DNA from: Trichaptum fuscoviolaceum
Taxonomy: Eukaryota; Basidiomycota; Agaricomycetes; Hymenochaetales; Trichaptaceae
Reading direction: 5' to 3'
Length of the DNA stretch: 64,000 nucleotides
NCBI GenBank assembly: GCA_910574455.1
Contig: CAJSYZ010000011.1
Location: forward strand, 434,001-498,000
Shown: piece by piece, positions 12,544-24,154 of the stretch
Numbering within the stretch: position 1 is the first letter of the stretch
Layout of the letters: every line of letters begins with the position of its first letter
Translations under genes and position numbers: made by a program
The notes under the pieces: generated by a model
What the model was told of the DNA's origin: nothing
Seen by the model: the letters and a program-made list of their open reading frames with translations, nothing else
Database searches by the model: none

Positions 12544-14618
12544 ATGACTGAGCCGGCAACTTCTTCTTCATCCTCTCAAATTCCCGAATCTCAACCTCAG
12601 CCGCAGACAAATGCAGCATCGAAAAAGCCGATAGTCATTGTGACGATTGGGATGGCAGGGTCCGGGAAGACGACGTTCGTCCAGCGAATAAACTCGTACC
12701 TGCACTCATTGAACCCGCCGAACCCACCATACATCCTGAACCTCGACCCCGCGGTGGCAAGCACACCATTTGACGCGAATATCGACATCCGAGACACTGT
12801 GAACTACAAGGAAGTGATGAAGCAGTGTGTGCTGCGCGTTTTTTTTCGTGTTCTAGCGTCTCCCGGCTGAAGTTTTTGTGCTTCGAAGATACAACCTCGG
12901 TCCGAACGGAGGTATTCTCACCGCGCTGAACCTATTTACGACAAAGTTCGACCAGGTGTTGGGGTTGGTGGAAAAGCGGGCTGATGAACTGGAGTGAGTT
13001 CTTTTGTTTCGCCTTGCACATTATAGGAAGACTGCAGGAGGAAGACTGCAGGCACTCCCAGTCCACTCAATGTCCACCCTGCGGCGCAACGTAGTAGGCG
13101 GGGCGGCTCTATCTGGCTTCAATCCATGTAGAGCTAGGGCGGAGATACGAGAGCTTCAGTTCAGAGTAGTCGGCTGGCACGTCCTTTTACCCTTACTTCC
13201 TTATACCTTCTTCTCCGCGCATATACGCAGTCGGGTTTTTTACTGACGCCCTCGTCCACGTCTATAGTTATGTCATCCTAGACACTCCGGGACAGATTGA
13301 GATCTTCACATGGAGTGCGTCTGGGGCCATCATCACCGACGCTGTCGCCTCCTCGTTTCCCACCGTTGTCGCGTACATAATCGACACACCGCGAACGACA
13401 GCACCAGCGACGTTCATGTCCAATATGCTCTATGCTTGCAGGTAAGCAGCAATAAGAACTCGACGATCCTCACGACCCTGTCTGATTGACTTCAACACTT
13501 TGACGTCGATGACACAGTATACTATACAAAACGAAGCTTCCATTCGTCCTCGTATTCAACAAGACAGATGTGCAGCCACATGACTTCGCGCTGGAGTGGA
13601 TGGAGGATTTCGAGGCTTTCCAAGGTGCTTAAATACCCGTGATCTTTTAAGCAAGTCTGATTGACGTCATGAATCGGATTCTCTAGCTGCCCTGGCGACA
13701 CATCCCGGATCTCGAGACGAAGAAGGCGAGCCCAATTACATGAACAGCTTGATGAACAGTATGGCATTGGTCCTGGATGAATTCTACAAGCACCTAAAAG
13801 TACGTTTCTGTTACATATTCTGCCTCAAGCATCACATAAGACAGGACGAGCGGGCATTGTTCCTTGCTTTCTTCCCGCACTATCTCATTCCAGTTTAATT
13901 CCATCGGTTGTCAATTTTGATCCATGCCCCTTGCGCACCCTCACTCTTTCGCCTCCGCGCATAGGCCCTTCGCTTCCTTCTTGCATGCTGACTCGCGTAC
14001 TTTGCTAGGCTGTCGGGGTGTCATCTATGACTGGTGCCGGGATTAAGGAATTCTTTGATGCTGTGGACGCCTCGCGTGAGGAATACGAAAAGTAAGCAAG
14101 TCAGATTAAGCTGTGCGCCTGCCATCGACGTCTCGGCTCCGATTATTCCCCACTCGATCGCCATGGCGCTTTCCTGAGTGAGGTTCTGACGAACCCTTTT
14201 CATTCCGCAGGGACTACGTACCAGAGCTTGCAAGAGTGCAGGCGGTGAAGGAAGCGAACCTTGCTGCAAAGAAGGCTGAGTCCATGCGCAGGATGATGGC
14301 AGACCTAAAAGTCGACCGTGCGCAGAATCCTGCTGCGTTTGCCAATGATAGATGGGAGAGGCAGGACGAGGGTGATGCGGATGGTGAAGACGATGTAGAT
14401 GTTGAGTTAGATGATGCGGATATTATCGATCGCAGTGCGTTGTTTCTCTTTATCAGGCTATCTGCTGAGCTGCCCTTGCTGATCGACTTCGATCGAACTT
14501 CGCAGATGAGGAACGCTTTCCAGGCGATGGTGATCTTAGGGAAGGGGAGTATATTGACATAAGTCAAATCCCGAATCGTAGAGGCGAGTCTAGTATCAAT
14601 TGGAAGAGACCCGGATGA
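12544..14618 (+). CDS. NPA3: GPN-loop GTPase 1 (RNA polymerase II assembly/import factor)
   Basis: GPN1 helps assemble RNA polymerase II in the cytoplasm and deliver it to the nucleus. Eight exons fit with canonical sites: 12544-12824, 12889-12993, 13268-13441, 13518-13624, 13687-13799, 14009-14091, 14211-14434 and 14506-14618, giving 399 residues, the expected size. Motifs: P-loop [10 protein letters not shown], the diagnostic LGPNGGI loop, the switch [15 protein letters not shown], base recognition FNKTDV, then [15 protein letters not shown]. The C-terminal part is a charged coiled region ([15 protein letters not shown]) and an acidic tail ([17 protein letters not shown]) ending in [14 protein letters not shown]. 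The start MTEPATS precedes a Ser/Gln-rich lead before the P-loop. Its 3' exons have been copied several times into 35.9-45.4 kb. Confidence 0.95.
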
Positions 14619-14987
14619 GGGAAAACCTATTGTTAGGGTAACATGTTCGAAACTAGCCAGCCTGCAATGTATCACCAGCTTCAAAACACGAAAGGAACGC
14701 GCCTGAATTAGCATGAACCCAATAACCTGATTTGATGTTCTTTCTTAACTTAGGATTACCCGCGGTATTGCCGCTTACACTTCCAGTGCCAATTTAGTGG
14801 TATGAGGTTCCACGTCCGCTGCTAGTGATTTGGACGCCATTCTTGGATCATTAGCACATCCCGATTTCAAAGATTCAAGCTAGGTTCGGGGTCTCTATTA
14901 AAAGGCGCCCTAACTGCGTGCCGCACACTTAAAGCGACTCCGCATAGCAGCCACTTCCCCATCAGTTCACACCTCCAACTTGGAGCC

Positions 14988-16559
14988 ATGGGCTGCGTCA
15001 GTATGGACAGACGATCTGTACGTACTTAAGAGTACGATCACATTTAAACCCGAGGCAACATTACGCATCAGACTGTCTCCCTTCCCCCTATTACGATAAA
15101 CCTCTCGCGAGAAACATAGGAAATGCCACGGGTTCGGGCTAGAGTGCAGAGATGGCGGGCACAGGCCCGAGAAATAATTAGTAGCAAACACGCATGGGCC
15201 ACTGATCTAATACATAGGCTCAGGATATGGCAACGTGCTTCTTTCTGCTGGCGCTGCTTTGAGGAAGCGTTGTTGACGTTGAAGCTAAAAGTCAAAATGC
15301 TCCTCACCAAATCAGCTGTACAATCCATAACGCGAGAGGATCTTCAGGTACGTATTTTCCTACATTCCGATGCATGCTGTGGCTGACTGATCGACATCCA
15401 AAGGACCTATCGGATGTTGTGCAAAAAACTGAACCCTATTACTTCGATTATGGAGAGTATGAAGACCTTTGGAAAGCAAAACCTACTCGAAGCAGAGGAT
15501 GCTCTGAATTACAGAGACAGGTTTGTGGAACCTACGACTTATAACTAAATCTCTTTTTTTACTCATATTGTCAAAGCTTGTTATCAAAGTGATTAGAGGC
15601 ATAGTGCACGACGAAAATCGAAAACAAGATATTACAAAAGTACTATCATTTTGATCCGGAACAATCTCCCAATGACTTACAAGTTTACTCGCAGCGTCTC
15701 TTAGAAGCCGTGAAGACCTCGAACGCACTTCGACTCTCGAGACATCCAAACATCGTTCCAGTATATGGCTTCGTCACTAACATGGGCAACTTCCCTTCTC
15801 CTGTTACACCATACTACGAGAATGGCGATGTCTTACACTATTTAGCCAAGATGCCGAACGCCAACAAATATCAAATTGTAAGGCCTTTTGTACATTTTAT
15901 TTCCAACGAGAAAATCATTCCGTAATTAAATAATACACATCCTAGATTACAGACGTCGCAAATGCTCTGCAATTCATGCATTCTCGTGAACCACCAATAA
16001 TCCACGGCAACCTGAAAGCTGTGAGTTTCAACTCTAACTCAAGCATCAACTTGCTCAGTGATTAAACACAGTCCAACGTACTTATTGAGGACGACGGACA
16101 TGCGCTAATATCGGACATTGGTATATACACGGTTGTCTCGCAATCGGATTTCACAACTGCGAACATTGCGGGGTCTTGCAGATGGACTGCGCCAGAAGTC
16201 CTTGATCCACCGGAAGAAGACGAGGAGAAGCCCCTGAGCGCAGTGCTGACTCGAGAGACTGACGTCTACGCATTTGGGATGACTGTACTAGAGGTAATCG
16301 GCGCCGGATCGCAGCCTTCTATCATAAAATGTACTAAAATTGGGTTCAGATTTATACGGGCAAGAAACCCTTTTCGAACAGGAAGCATGACCCTACGGTC
16401 ATCTTCGACGTAATTAAGGGAATACGTCCCAAGAGACCAGAATCATCGGAAATCACAGACGAGTTATGGGCTCTTATATGCGACTGCTGGAAGGAGGATC
16501 CGAGGCAAAGACCATCTATGGCGAGCGTGCACGAGCGTCTGATTGAGAATCTTAATTAG
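14988..16559 (+). CDS. predicted TKL-family pseudokinase with N-terminal MGC motif (copy A)
   Basis: Eight exons, all a multiple of three with phase-0 introns: 14988-15017, 15120-15347, 15404-15520, 15577-15639, 15695-15877, 15946-16020, 16072-16293 and 16350-16559, giving 375 residues. It starts MGCVSMDRRS, which fits an N-myristoylation plus palmitoylation signal, then a basic helical region. The kinase-like part shows the lysine in LVIKVIRG, RHPNIVPVYGF, ISDIGIYT, RWTAPEV, DVYAFGMTVLEV and CDCWKEDPRQRPS. The catalytic loop reads HGNLKASN, so the catalytic Asp is Asn, and DFG reads DIG; the metal-binding Asp and loop Asn remain. By family knowledge, loss of this Asp should abolish or strongly reduce phosphotransfer. 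A membrane-tethered signalling scaffold is therefore possible. It lies about 370 bp after GPN1 in the same direction, an arrangement repeated in the 34-45 kb copies. Confidence 0.85.
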
Positions 16560-17353
16560 GCGTTTAGGGTATAACGAACCACACAATACATTCACAACTT
16601 CAAACTAAGGGAAGCACACAGACTGACAGGCCGGGCGAGACTTCACGTCGGAGCGGGAATCACTCATAGTCAAGGTTTTTGGCGAAAAGTGTCAGAAATC
16701 CCGAAGTCTGAACAATGACTTGTCACTTGTAGCCTTTGCGAACGAACTCTCCCCCTTCCAGTCTGTATGTAGATACACTATATCTATGTACTGTAAGAGA
16801 TTATATGACTGTCATGTTTATTTACTTTCAAACTAGTTCCTGATTTGCCTCCTCATTCTGCTAGCAGAATCGTATTTATCAGGCATTTAGTGCTGAGGGC
16901 AAAACTAAAAAAGGTCAGTTTTGCCAGGATTCTGTATAGTAGGAAAGCAGCTAAATGAGTGTAGCTTCCGGGTTCAGGTTGAGGCTCGTTGCATGACTCG
17001 AAGACGCAAAGGCAAATAAATAAAGATAATTCTCAAACTTGTACTTGAACTGAAATAAAATGGGTCTGCACAGATTGACTTAAATTCATGATATATGTAG
17101 ATTGTAGATGGACGTTGAATTGTATATTATACAGTATAATGCAACAGTGATATAGATAATAGAGCGAGATGTTGAACTTTCAATAAGTAAAAAGTCAAAA
17201 GATACGGAACAACGAAGAACGTTTACATAATGTTGTAGGAATGATAATAATACCTAAATCGAGTAAACACTAGAGGCGAAATACGATACGATAATTTTAG
17301 GTAGAACATACAGGTCATTAGACATTTTCTCGTTGGTGCCTCGTTGGTGTCTT
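16560..17353. other. intergenic between convergent genes
   Basis: AT-rich, with only short frames. It holds the 3' flanks of the pseudokinase (+) and of the DUF6533 gene (-). Confidence 0.6.
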
Positions 17354-19469
17354 TTATGGCCAAACAGATGACGGAGTTCGGGAACGACTGCGCTCGGACA
17401 GACTGACGGGACTGACGATATATTCGCAACTCGGAACGTCGAATGCCCTCGAATGAAAGACGTTGTTATCGGCATATCCCCGGCCGCGTCCCCACCCAAT
17501 CATTTCGAATTCTTCTTTGCTGGCACTGGTGGGCGGGGTGGGGTACCCGATCGCGCTGAAACGAGCATGTCCGGGGCTTAAGTTCCCCGTGAGGGCGAAA
17601 GCGGAATCCCCTTCGTTGAAGGTGTGCCTGTGGGGCTTCCGGAAGGAGAAGCCAGCCCCGTTGCGTGACTCTTCGATGTCGCTGCTCATGACGAACCCTC
17701 TATTGGTGTAGGCGCCGCGGATATGGAGAAGAACACGGGAACAGAGCATGCTGTGGAGAACACGTTGAAGACTATGAAACCAGATATTAATGAAGTTGTG
17801 AAATAGTGCGGAAAAAGAGTGCTTACACAATGAGGAAGTTGTGTAGCTCAACCTATGAGAAGGCAGTATAGAGTCAGCGGCTATAGTGAACCGTTTGAGA
17901 AGGATGTGGTATGTCTTACCGGTGCCGTTAAAACGGTGCACACATTTGCGATGGAAACAACTTCCCAGGAAGTTAATGCCTCGCGTTCACCATTTCACAA
18001 GCCAAAAGCACATACCAAGAATGAAGACGAAATAAAAGATCCCATCACGATACATGCAAACCATGATATTGCTTCGCGAGTGCCGGACTTCCGACAGCAC
18101 CAGCGTTAGTGCCAGTATCACAAGAGAAACCCGAATGTAGCTCACAATGCTGGAGAGCCTTTATCACGAGAAGCACGAGCATCAACGTCTCTGTCATCAT
18201 CACAAGCACGAAGTCCCAGAAGACGATACGCGTCTTGAATCCGAGGAGACAACCCTTTATGGCACTTGAAGGAGAAGGGATGTCTATCTCAGTCAAGTTG
18301 TCAGCACGAGGTGTTGAACTAAGAATAACGATTGCAACTACTTACATGAGACTCCCTTGAAATAGCGAAGTAGGACGTATGCGTCCACACCGACGCAGCA
18401 CTGGCAAGTTTTCCATTGTCAAAAGGGGGAGAGAGGCACACACACAAATTGGTCTCACCAGAATAAAAGAGGTTAACAATACTGTTATTGACCTCCGGCG
18501 TTCCCAGATTGCCCAGGTTCGCATGCCGAGGATCACTAAGAGATAAGATAACAGTCAGACAGGATTCTGCGCAGCCTAAAATCATTGGAAGCTAAGGCGC
18601 GACTATACGTTAAGGAGAAAGCAAGTGTGAGAGCATCGAATAAGAGAAGCGTTGATACATTGGCTGGGATCGAAGGAGAGAGGTAGACTTGCTGACACTT
18701 ACGTTCAGCTGTGATAATCCCGAAGGCCGAAAGAGCTAGCAGTCAAGAAATGCGAAGTCAATCTTCCGGAAGCAAAGATATAGCCAAATTAGACTACGCA
18801 CCTCCCAAGATCTGAAACCCTTTTACGCATACCTATAAAAGCTCGTTGAATGATGCGCCCATGACAACCCGCAGTACTCTCACATACCGTAGCCCCCGAC
18901 CCAAACATTACGACTTGAAATAGACAGGAAAATAGCTCTCAGATCAACGGACACTCGCGGGTTTTATGAGCGTGTGGGAACTTACTATACACGAGCATTA
19001 TCGGATCTACGAAGGCGAGGTAGCGGTTCGCGAAAAACAGGACTTTGCTGGCACCCCATCGTGACGGCCAGACAAGCTGAATCTGTGCAAGAGGCTGAGA
19101 AATAGCTTAGACGAACCGCATGAAGCAAGCTCACCTCCTCATCCAAAGTGAGTAGCCAATCGAAGACCTAGCCCATCTATTTAACATCCCCTCATGAAGT
19201 ACCACATTCAGATAGACGCTCACCAGCAGCGTTAAGCTAGCGACTGCAAAAAGACTTAGTCAAGCTGGAAATTTGAAATGAACGGGGTGAAACTCACCTA
19301 GGACGCACTGCGCCGAGGAATGATATTACTGTTTAGTATTCCTGCCCTGTGACTATCCTATGACAATGCTCACCTTGGATATGTGGACATTCTGTAGTTT
19401 TCTGATAGCATGCTCGATTGCAGCAGCAGAGGCAGGCGCGGTAGCTGACAACGGTATTGTTGTGTTCAT
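17354..19469 (-). CDS. DUF6533 seven-helix membrane protein, copy 1
   Basis: Agaricomycete-specific multi-pass membrane family of unknown function. The first exons fit exactly: 19374-19469, a 10-base exon 19298-19307, 19224-19243, 19135-19167 and 18986-19082. Together they read MNTTIPLSATAPASAAAIEH..., then CVLVASLTLLVFDWLLTLDEE and IQLVWPSRWGASKVLFFANR, the DUF6533 signature. Further minus-strand exons carry GMRTWAIWERRR (around 18.5 kb), GCLLGFKTRIVFWDFVLVMM (around 18.2 kb) and the conserved end LQRVLHSMLCSRVLLHIR (around 17.75 kb). A cytosolic Ser/Arg-rich tail ends in RSRSRTPSSVWP. The middle exons around 18.6-18.9 kb were not resolved. Tandem with copy 2, same strand. Confidence 0.8.
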
Positions 19470-20600
19470 AGTTTCGGCGATGGTTCTTCAAACGGTCCCG
19501 AAAGCGAGGTTCATGGGAAAGGGCGGTCAGCGCGCAAGCTGCGCGAGCCCGCCACGGTATAAGAGGCGGCTCGGTTGGCACCCAGCGCGCGGAGGGGCTG
19601 CCAGAGGAGAGGACTCAGTCGTGAGCGCAGCGTGTCGAGTGGTGATATATGAGATGCGGCATCCGGATGCGTAACGCGTTTCTTGCTCCTGCCACCGAAT
19701 TTTTATAGCCAAGCATGCCAGCAGCTGGTCTCCCTGCAATTTCGTCGGTTCGTTTCGGTGTACTCGTGTGCGAAGGTTGAGCCAGCACATGACAAGAAGT
19801 GCCGATCATATGCGATCTGCTCGGTTACTAGGCTGCCGGGAAAACTGGCATGCGTGGGGTGTAAATAATCTCGAAGCTAGTTTTCCTCCACTGTTCCGAT
19901 TTTTATGGAAGTTCAATCAGATAATAGACTGGCTTTTCGATGTTTAAATTCAACCGCTGAAGCGATGAGCGTTCGAGGGCGCCGAAGACATATTCGAAGA
20001 AGATGAAAGCCTACTGCAAACTTGGAGAAAACCCTAGAGAAACAAATCACCGAAGCCATAGAGTTCAGAATATGTTTGTGGTGAGCGCAGAAGTCCACCA
20101 TAAACCTTCGAAGTGCTCGAGGACAATCTTCTTTACGATAGACAATCAGATGTTGAGGAGAACGGAAATCCGCGAGGTCCGAACGCGCAGCGACTCCGGA
20201 GTCTGAGGCGCGTGAAAACAATATTCGCGGACTTTCATTTTTCTCGCTTATTTACTCCCCGGCTTGGCGAGGTTCGGACCCATCAATCAGCGGCACAGCC
20301 TTCATCTCGGATTGCAGCAAGATGAGAGTCCAGAACGACGCAAGAAGAAAATGACATGCAATACTCATTGATTCGATACAGATACAGAAGCTCTATCAAT
20401 TGCTAAGTTATACAATTCGACTATAGGATAGTAGAGTAAGAATATGTGCCAAAAAGAGGAATGTAGAGTAATACAGATGAATAGACTTTGATACCAACTG
20501 GTGCCTAGTCTAATGAATGAATACGCACACATATACTAGTCAAAACAGGTAGTGTGAATTGTAACACCTAAATAGTCGGTCTCGGGGTTGGATTCGGGGG
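19470..20600. other. promoter side of DUF6533 copy 1 and 3' flank of copy 2
   Basis: No supported gene. A GC-rich patch at 19500-19620 includes the near-palindrome GCGCGCAAGCTGCGCG close to the copy 1 start. Several short antisense frames lack motifs. Confidence 0.5.
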
Positions 20601-22717
20601 TCATACGAGTCGTTCAGGTTCAGATGCGGGGAAAGTGTTGTCTATAGGGTTTTCAATTTTCGTCGAGTCAGTCTTTTTTCGCATTGATGTCATTTCGATG
20701 GTGTCACCCGTCGACCCACTGTCGACAGTGTCGTAAGGAAGGTACACCACTGTGCCGGAGCTTAGCGTGTCCGCTCGGCGGGTAGAACCCGACTGTGGCA
20801 AGCGGCGGTGGTCGGGAGAGGTGTATTCGTCGCGGTTGAAAGAAGGGGAGGCATCTGTGATGACGGACGTAAAGGGCGGAAAGGTCGAGTCATCGCTTTC
20901 TTCTTGCCGCTGTCCTATCACGAATGCTGTCCTGATATGCAACAGCACGCGCGTGCAACAGGCACTGTGCAACACCCGCTGCATCCTACAAAAAAGAGAT
21001 TGAGTGAGTTGCGAGAGTCACGACATATGGCAAAATGGTTTGCCAAGCGGAGAGAAGGAAAGCTTACAGAATCAGGAAGATGTTCAATTCGATCTGAAAG
21101 GATAACATGTTAATATAAGAGCGGGAAACATTTGAGGGTTGACTTACTGGTGCAACGAGCGATGCAAGCAAGTTCGCGATGGTAGTCACTAGCATCGAGT
21201 GTACGATTAGCTTATAAAAGAGCGAAGAGAGGAGTAAACGCTAACATAAAATAACAATGAAATATAATATTCCTGCAAATCCGAATGAGCGACATAATTT
21301 CAAACCCGTAGTGGGACTCACCGTCTTGATACATTATCCGGAAAGGACCAGCCCTCGAGCCACGTCCTATAGTACATCAGGAATGTCATTCGTGCGATCT
21401 AAGGCATAAGATCACCAACCTTGCGAGCTTGCTCTGTAAATAAGAAGAGTGACCATTACTGGTTGATGGCGATGCAGTGTGATTAGATATGATCGCCGAG
21501 AAGAATGGTCAGATGCAGTGTCAGCTCACCCGTTTCGTTGATGATAACTAATAGAAAGTTTGCAAAGACAACCCGGTTTTTGAAGAAATACAAGCATCCA
21601 GGATAGATAGGCAGAAGAGACGCGGCTACGATTAAGGAAGAGGTAAGGAAGACTGCTCCGATCAATGAGCCGATAAACATGCGCACCTGAAACACCCTTG
21701 AAATAGTACGTGTTTACGACGGGGATCAAGGCGAAATCAAGCTACGTTACAAGAATAACGGCCGTAGTGCAATTAGCATCCTTAGTCGGCTAACAGGAGC
21801 GTCCGAACTCACCAGCAGCAAAATACCCAATATCACCGTTACCATCCGCGCCCGACCCCACAATGCCCACGTCCGCATGGCGAGAATGCCTGAAAGGAAT
21901 GCAATGCAACAGAGTTGATCAGAATCGAAGAACGAAAAAGACTGAGGGATGAAAAGAAACCGACATTCGGCAGTCAAAACACCGTACGAGGCGACATCTA
22001 ACCGGTACATCATCAGCCCGACTTCACCAAGGAATAGAAGGAGTTTTCGCTCGGTTTCATACGCACATCCATTGACTTGAATATAGGCTTTGCATCTCTG
22101 TAATCAAATAATGAATATTCAGAGAAGGAATTGAGGTGTAATGAAGCCGAGTACTTACAGAGGCCGAGCCGCCATGGAGTAAGGCTGGAGCCAAAATAGT
22201 CGTGTCAGTCATGGAGCGGGACTTCTTAATGAACGGGACGTACAGTACGGAAGGAGGATGGAGTCGACGAAAGGCATGTAACGGTTCAAAAAGAATAGGA
22301 ATTTCGGGATTCCCCATCGCGACGGCCAAATGAGCCTCGCCTACCCAACCCGAGTAGAACGCGATTAGTATCGGTCTTTGGCTTCGAAGTTAGAATAATA
22401 AGCGCACCTCCTCCTCGAACGTCACGAAGTAGTCATAAAACTGCACGTTAAAGGTTATGAGCGGTTGCAACAATGGCTTTTCGTGGAGGACTGACATGTA
22501 CTGCCGAACTGGCGACTGATTGCGATGTGAGAGGCAGGAGTTAGTACGCTTATTGAAAACTCGCCCATAAGAGCGCTGCAGAATCACATACCTATAACAT
22601 ACTGATTGAACGCGTAAGACAGTGACATGGTACAAAAGAAAGGAGAATGACAAGACGTACTTTTGCAACCTGCAAGTCATGAAACTCTCCGAGTAAGGCA
22701 CCTAAAGCACTAGACAT
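20601..22717 (-). CDS. DUF6533 seven-helix membrane protein, copy 2
   Basis: Paralogue of the preceding gene with the same plan. Exons at the 5' end: 22661-22717 (MSSALGALLGEFHDLQVAK), a 10-base exon 22592-22601 (YVI), 22502-22515 (VASSA) and 22408-22440 (FYDYFVTFEEE). They are followed by LIWPSRWGIPKFLFFLNRY (around 22.3 kb), LAMRTWALWGRARMVTVIL (around 21.9 kb) and FKNRVVFANFLLVIINETG (around 21.6 kb). The last exon at 20601-20984 begins LQ/MQRVLHSACCTRVLLHIR and runs into a Ser/Thr/Asp-rich cytosolic tail. The 10-base and 33-base exons have the same lengths in both copies, so the pair arose by duplication with intron positions kept. Substrate or ligand unknown. Confidence 0.8.
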
Positions 22718-24154
22718 CCCCGAGATGATGAAATTCCTCGCATCGACCCTCCGAGAGGGTGATGGTGACAGACACTTGCGATCGACGACGACAGTGACAG
22801 CGACAGCGACGCGAAACCAAATGTGGGGTGTGTGCACCGGTGACCGCACGGTAGCACGAGGGACGGGGAGACTGGCAAGCCAGAGACGTTCCTTGAGCAC
22901 GTTTGGCTTTTTCGTATTTAAATGGCTTACCAAACCTTCCATACATTCATCGTAGATTCAATAGATTCAATTCAGCTACAATTTGATCCGAAGCCGTTCA
23001 ATAGTTTCTTGCCCACCGGAAACGGACAACCAGGGGCTCGGCAAGCTCTCCGACGTCCTTAATCTCTTGTATGTACGTTTCAATTACTCATTCGCGATAA
23101 TCTATCTTTTCGCAAATGTAAGAAACAAAGAATTGCTTCCCACCCATGCCCATTGAACAAAGGATTGCATTACTGCAAGTTGATCATGATGTATGTATGT
23201 TTTAGCGACGAGAAAAAGACAAGAAAATTAGGAAAGCCAACAGAAAATTTCAATCTCATCTCAGATCGTATTAGAGATCCAGCCTGAGCCTCGGCACGTG
23301 GCACTGCACGGAGACTCGGACTTGAAGACTTGAAGTACAAAAATGTATAACTCCGCAAGCTCGGAGTTTCAAACTTGATTGAAATACACCTGCACCGCTT
23401 TTAATGCTTCGATTTCTTCTCTGCTTCGATGCCTTGTCCATTTGCATTCTTGACTTCTTCCGTTCTAGATCGTTCAGCAGGCACAGAGAATGCGTCTACT
23501 CCGAATAGAACTTTGGTTCAGGCTCGTCATTTCATCCGAAAGTTGTAAATTCACGATGCTTTTCGAATCTGGTGGATGGCTTGTAAGTATTGAACATATA
23601 GTTGCGAAGATCTATTCCGGTGGATACGGGGAGAGCAGAGAACTTACCGGCATCAGTCGTGCCCGATCTACGCAGGAGCCTCGGAAATCCTCAGACTTAG
23701 TAGTCAATGTACTTCCGTTCTCGTGTTTCAAACCGCTCCAAATCATCATCGTTCATCAAACTTTAAGTTGATTGTCGTGGACCCACATGGACACCTTCGC
23801 CACTCACATAGATATGATATGATGCATAACACCGCACGGGAGTGGCAGTGGTGATACCAATGAACCAAATATCAGCCCATCAACCAGTGCTACACCAATC
23901 AAAATTATATGTATGTACACTCAGAAACTGAAAGCAGCCTAAGGCGATATAAGTTACGACATTCCGCAGAAAGATGGGAGGCTTGCTATGATGGACGTTC
24001 GGAATCTTAGTCTCGTCGTCATCGAATGATACGCTTGAATTATAACGATAAACTAGTGTTTGAAGTGAGCTCTACGAAGAAACCACATTGCAGTGCTGCA
24101 GTGGTAAGCGGCAAATATCAATGATCACCAAGCCTACCAATTTGGGACTTGTAG
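22718..24154. other. intergenic, nothing recognised
   Basis: The stretch upstream of DUF6533 copy 2 and downstream of the Zn2Cys6 gene has no frame with motifs. A plus-strand frame at 23490-23771 shows no recognisable domain. Confidence 0.5.
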
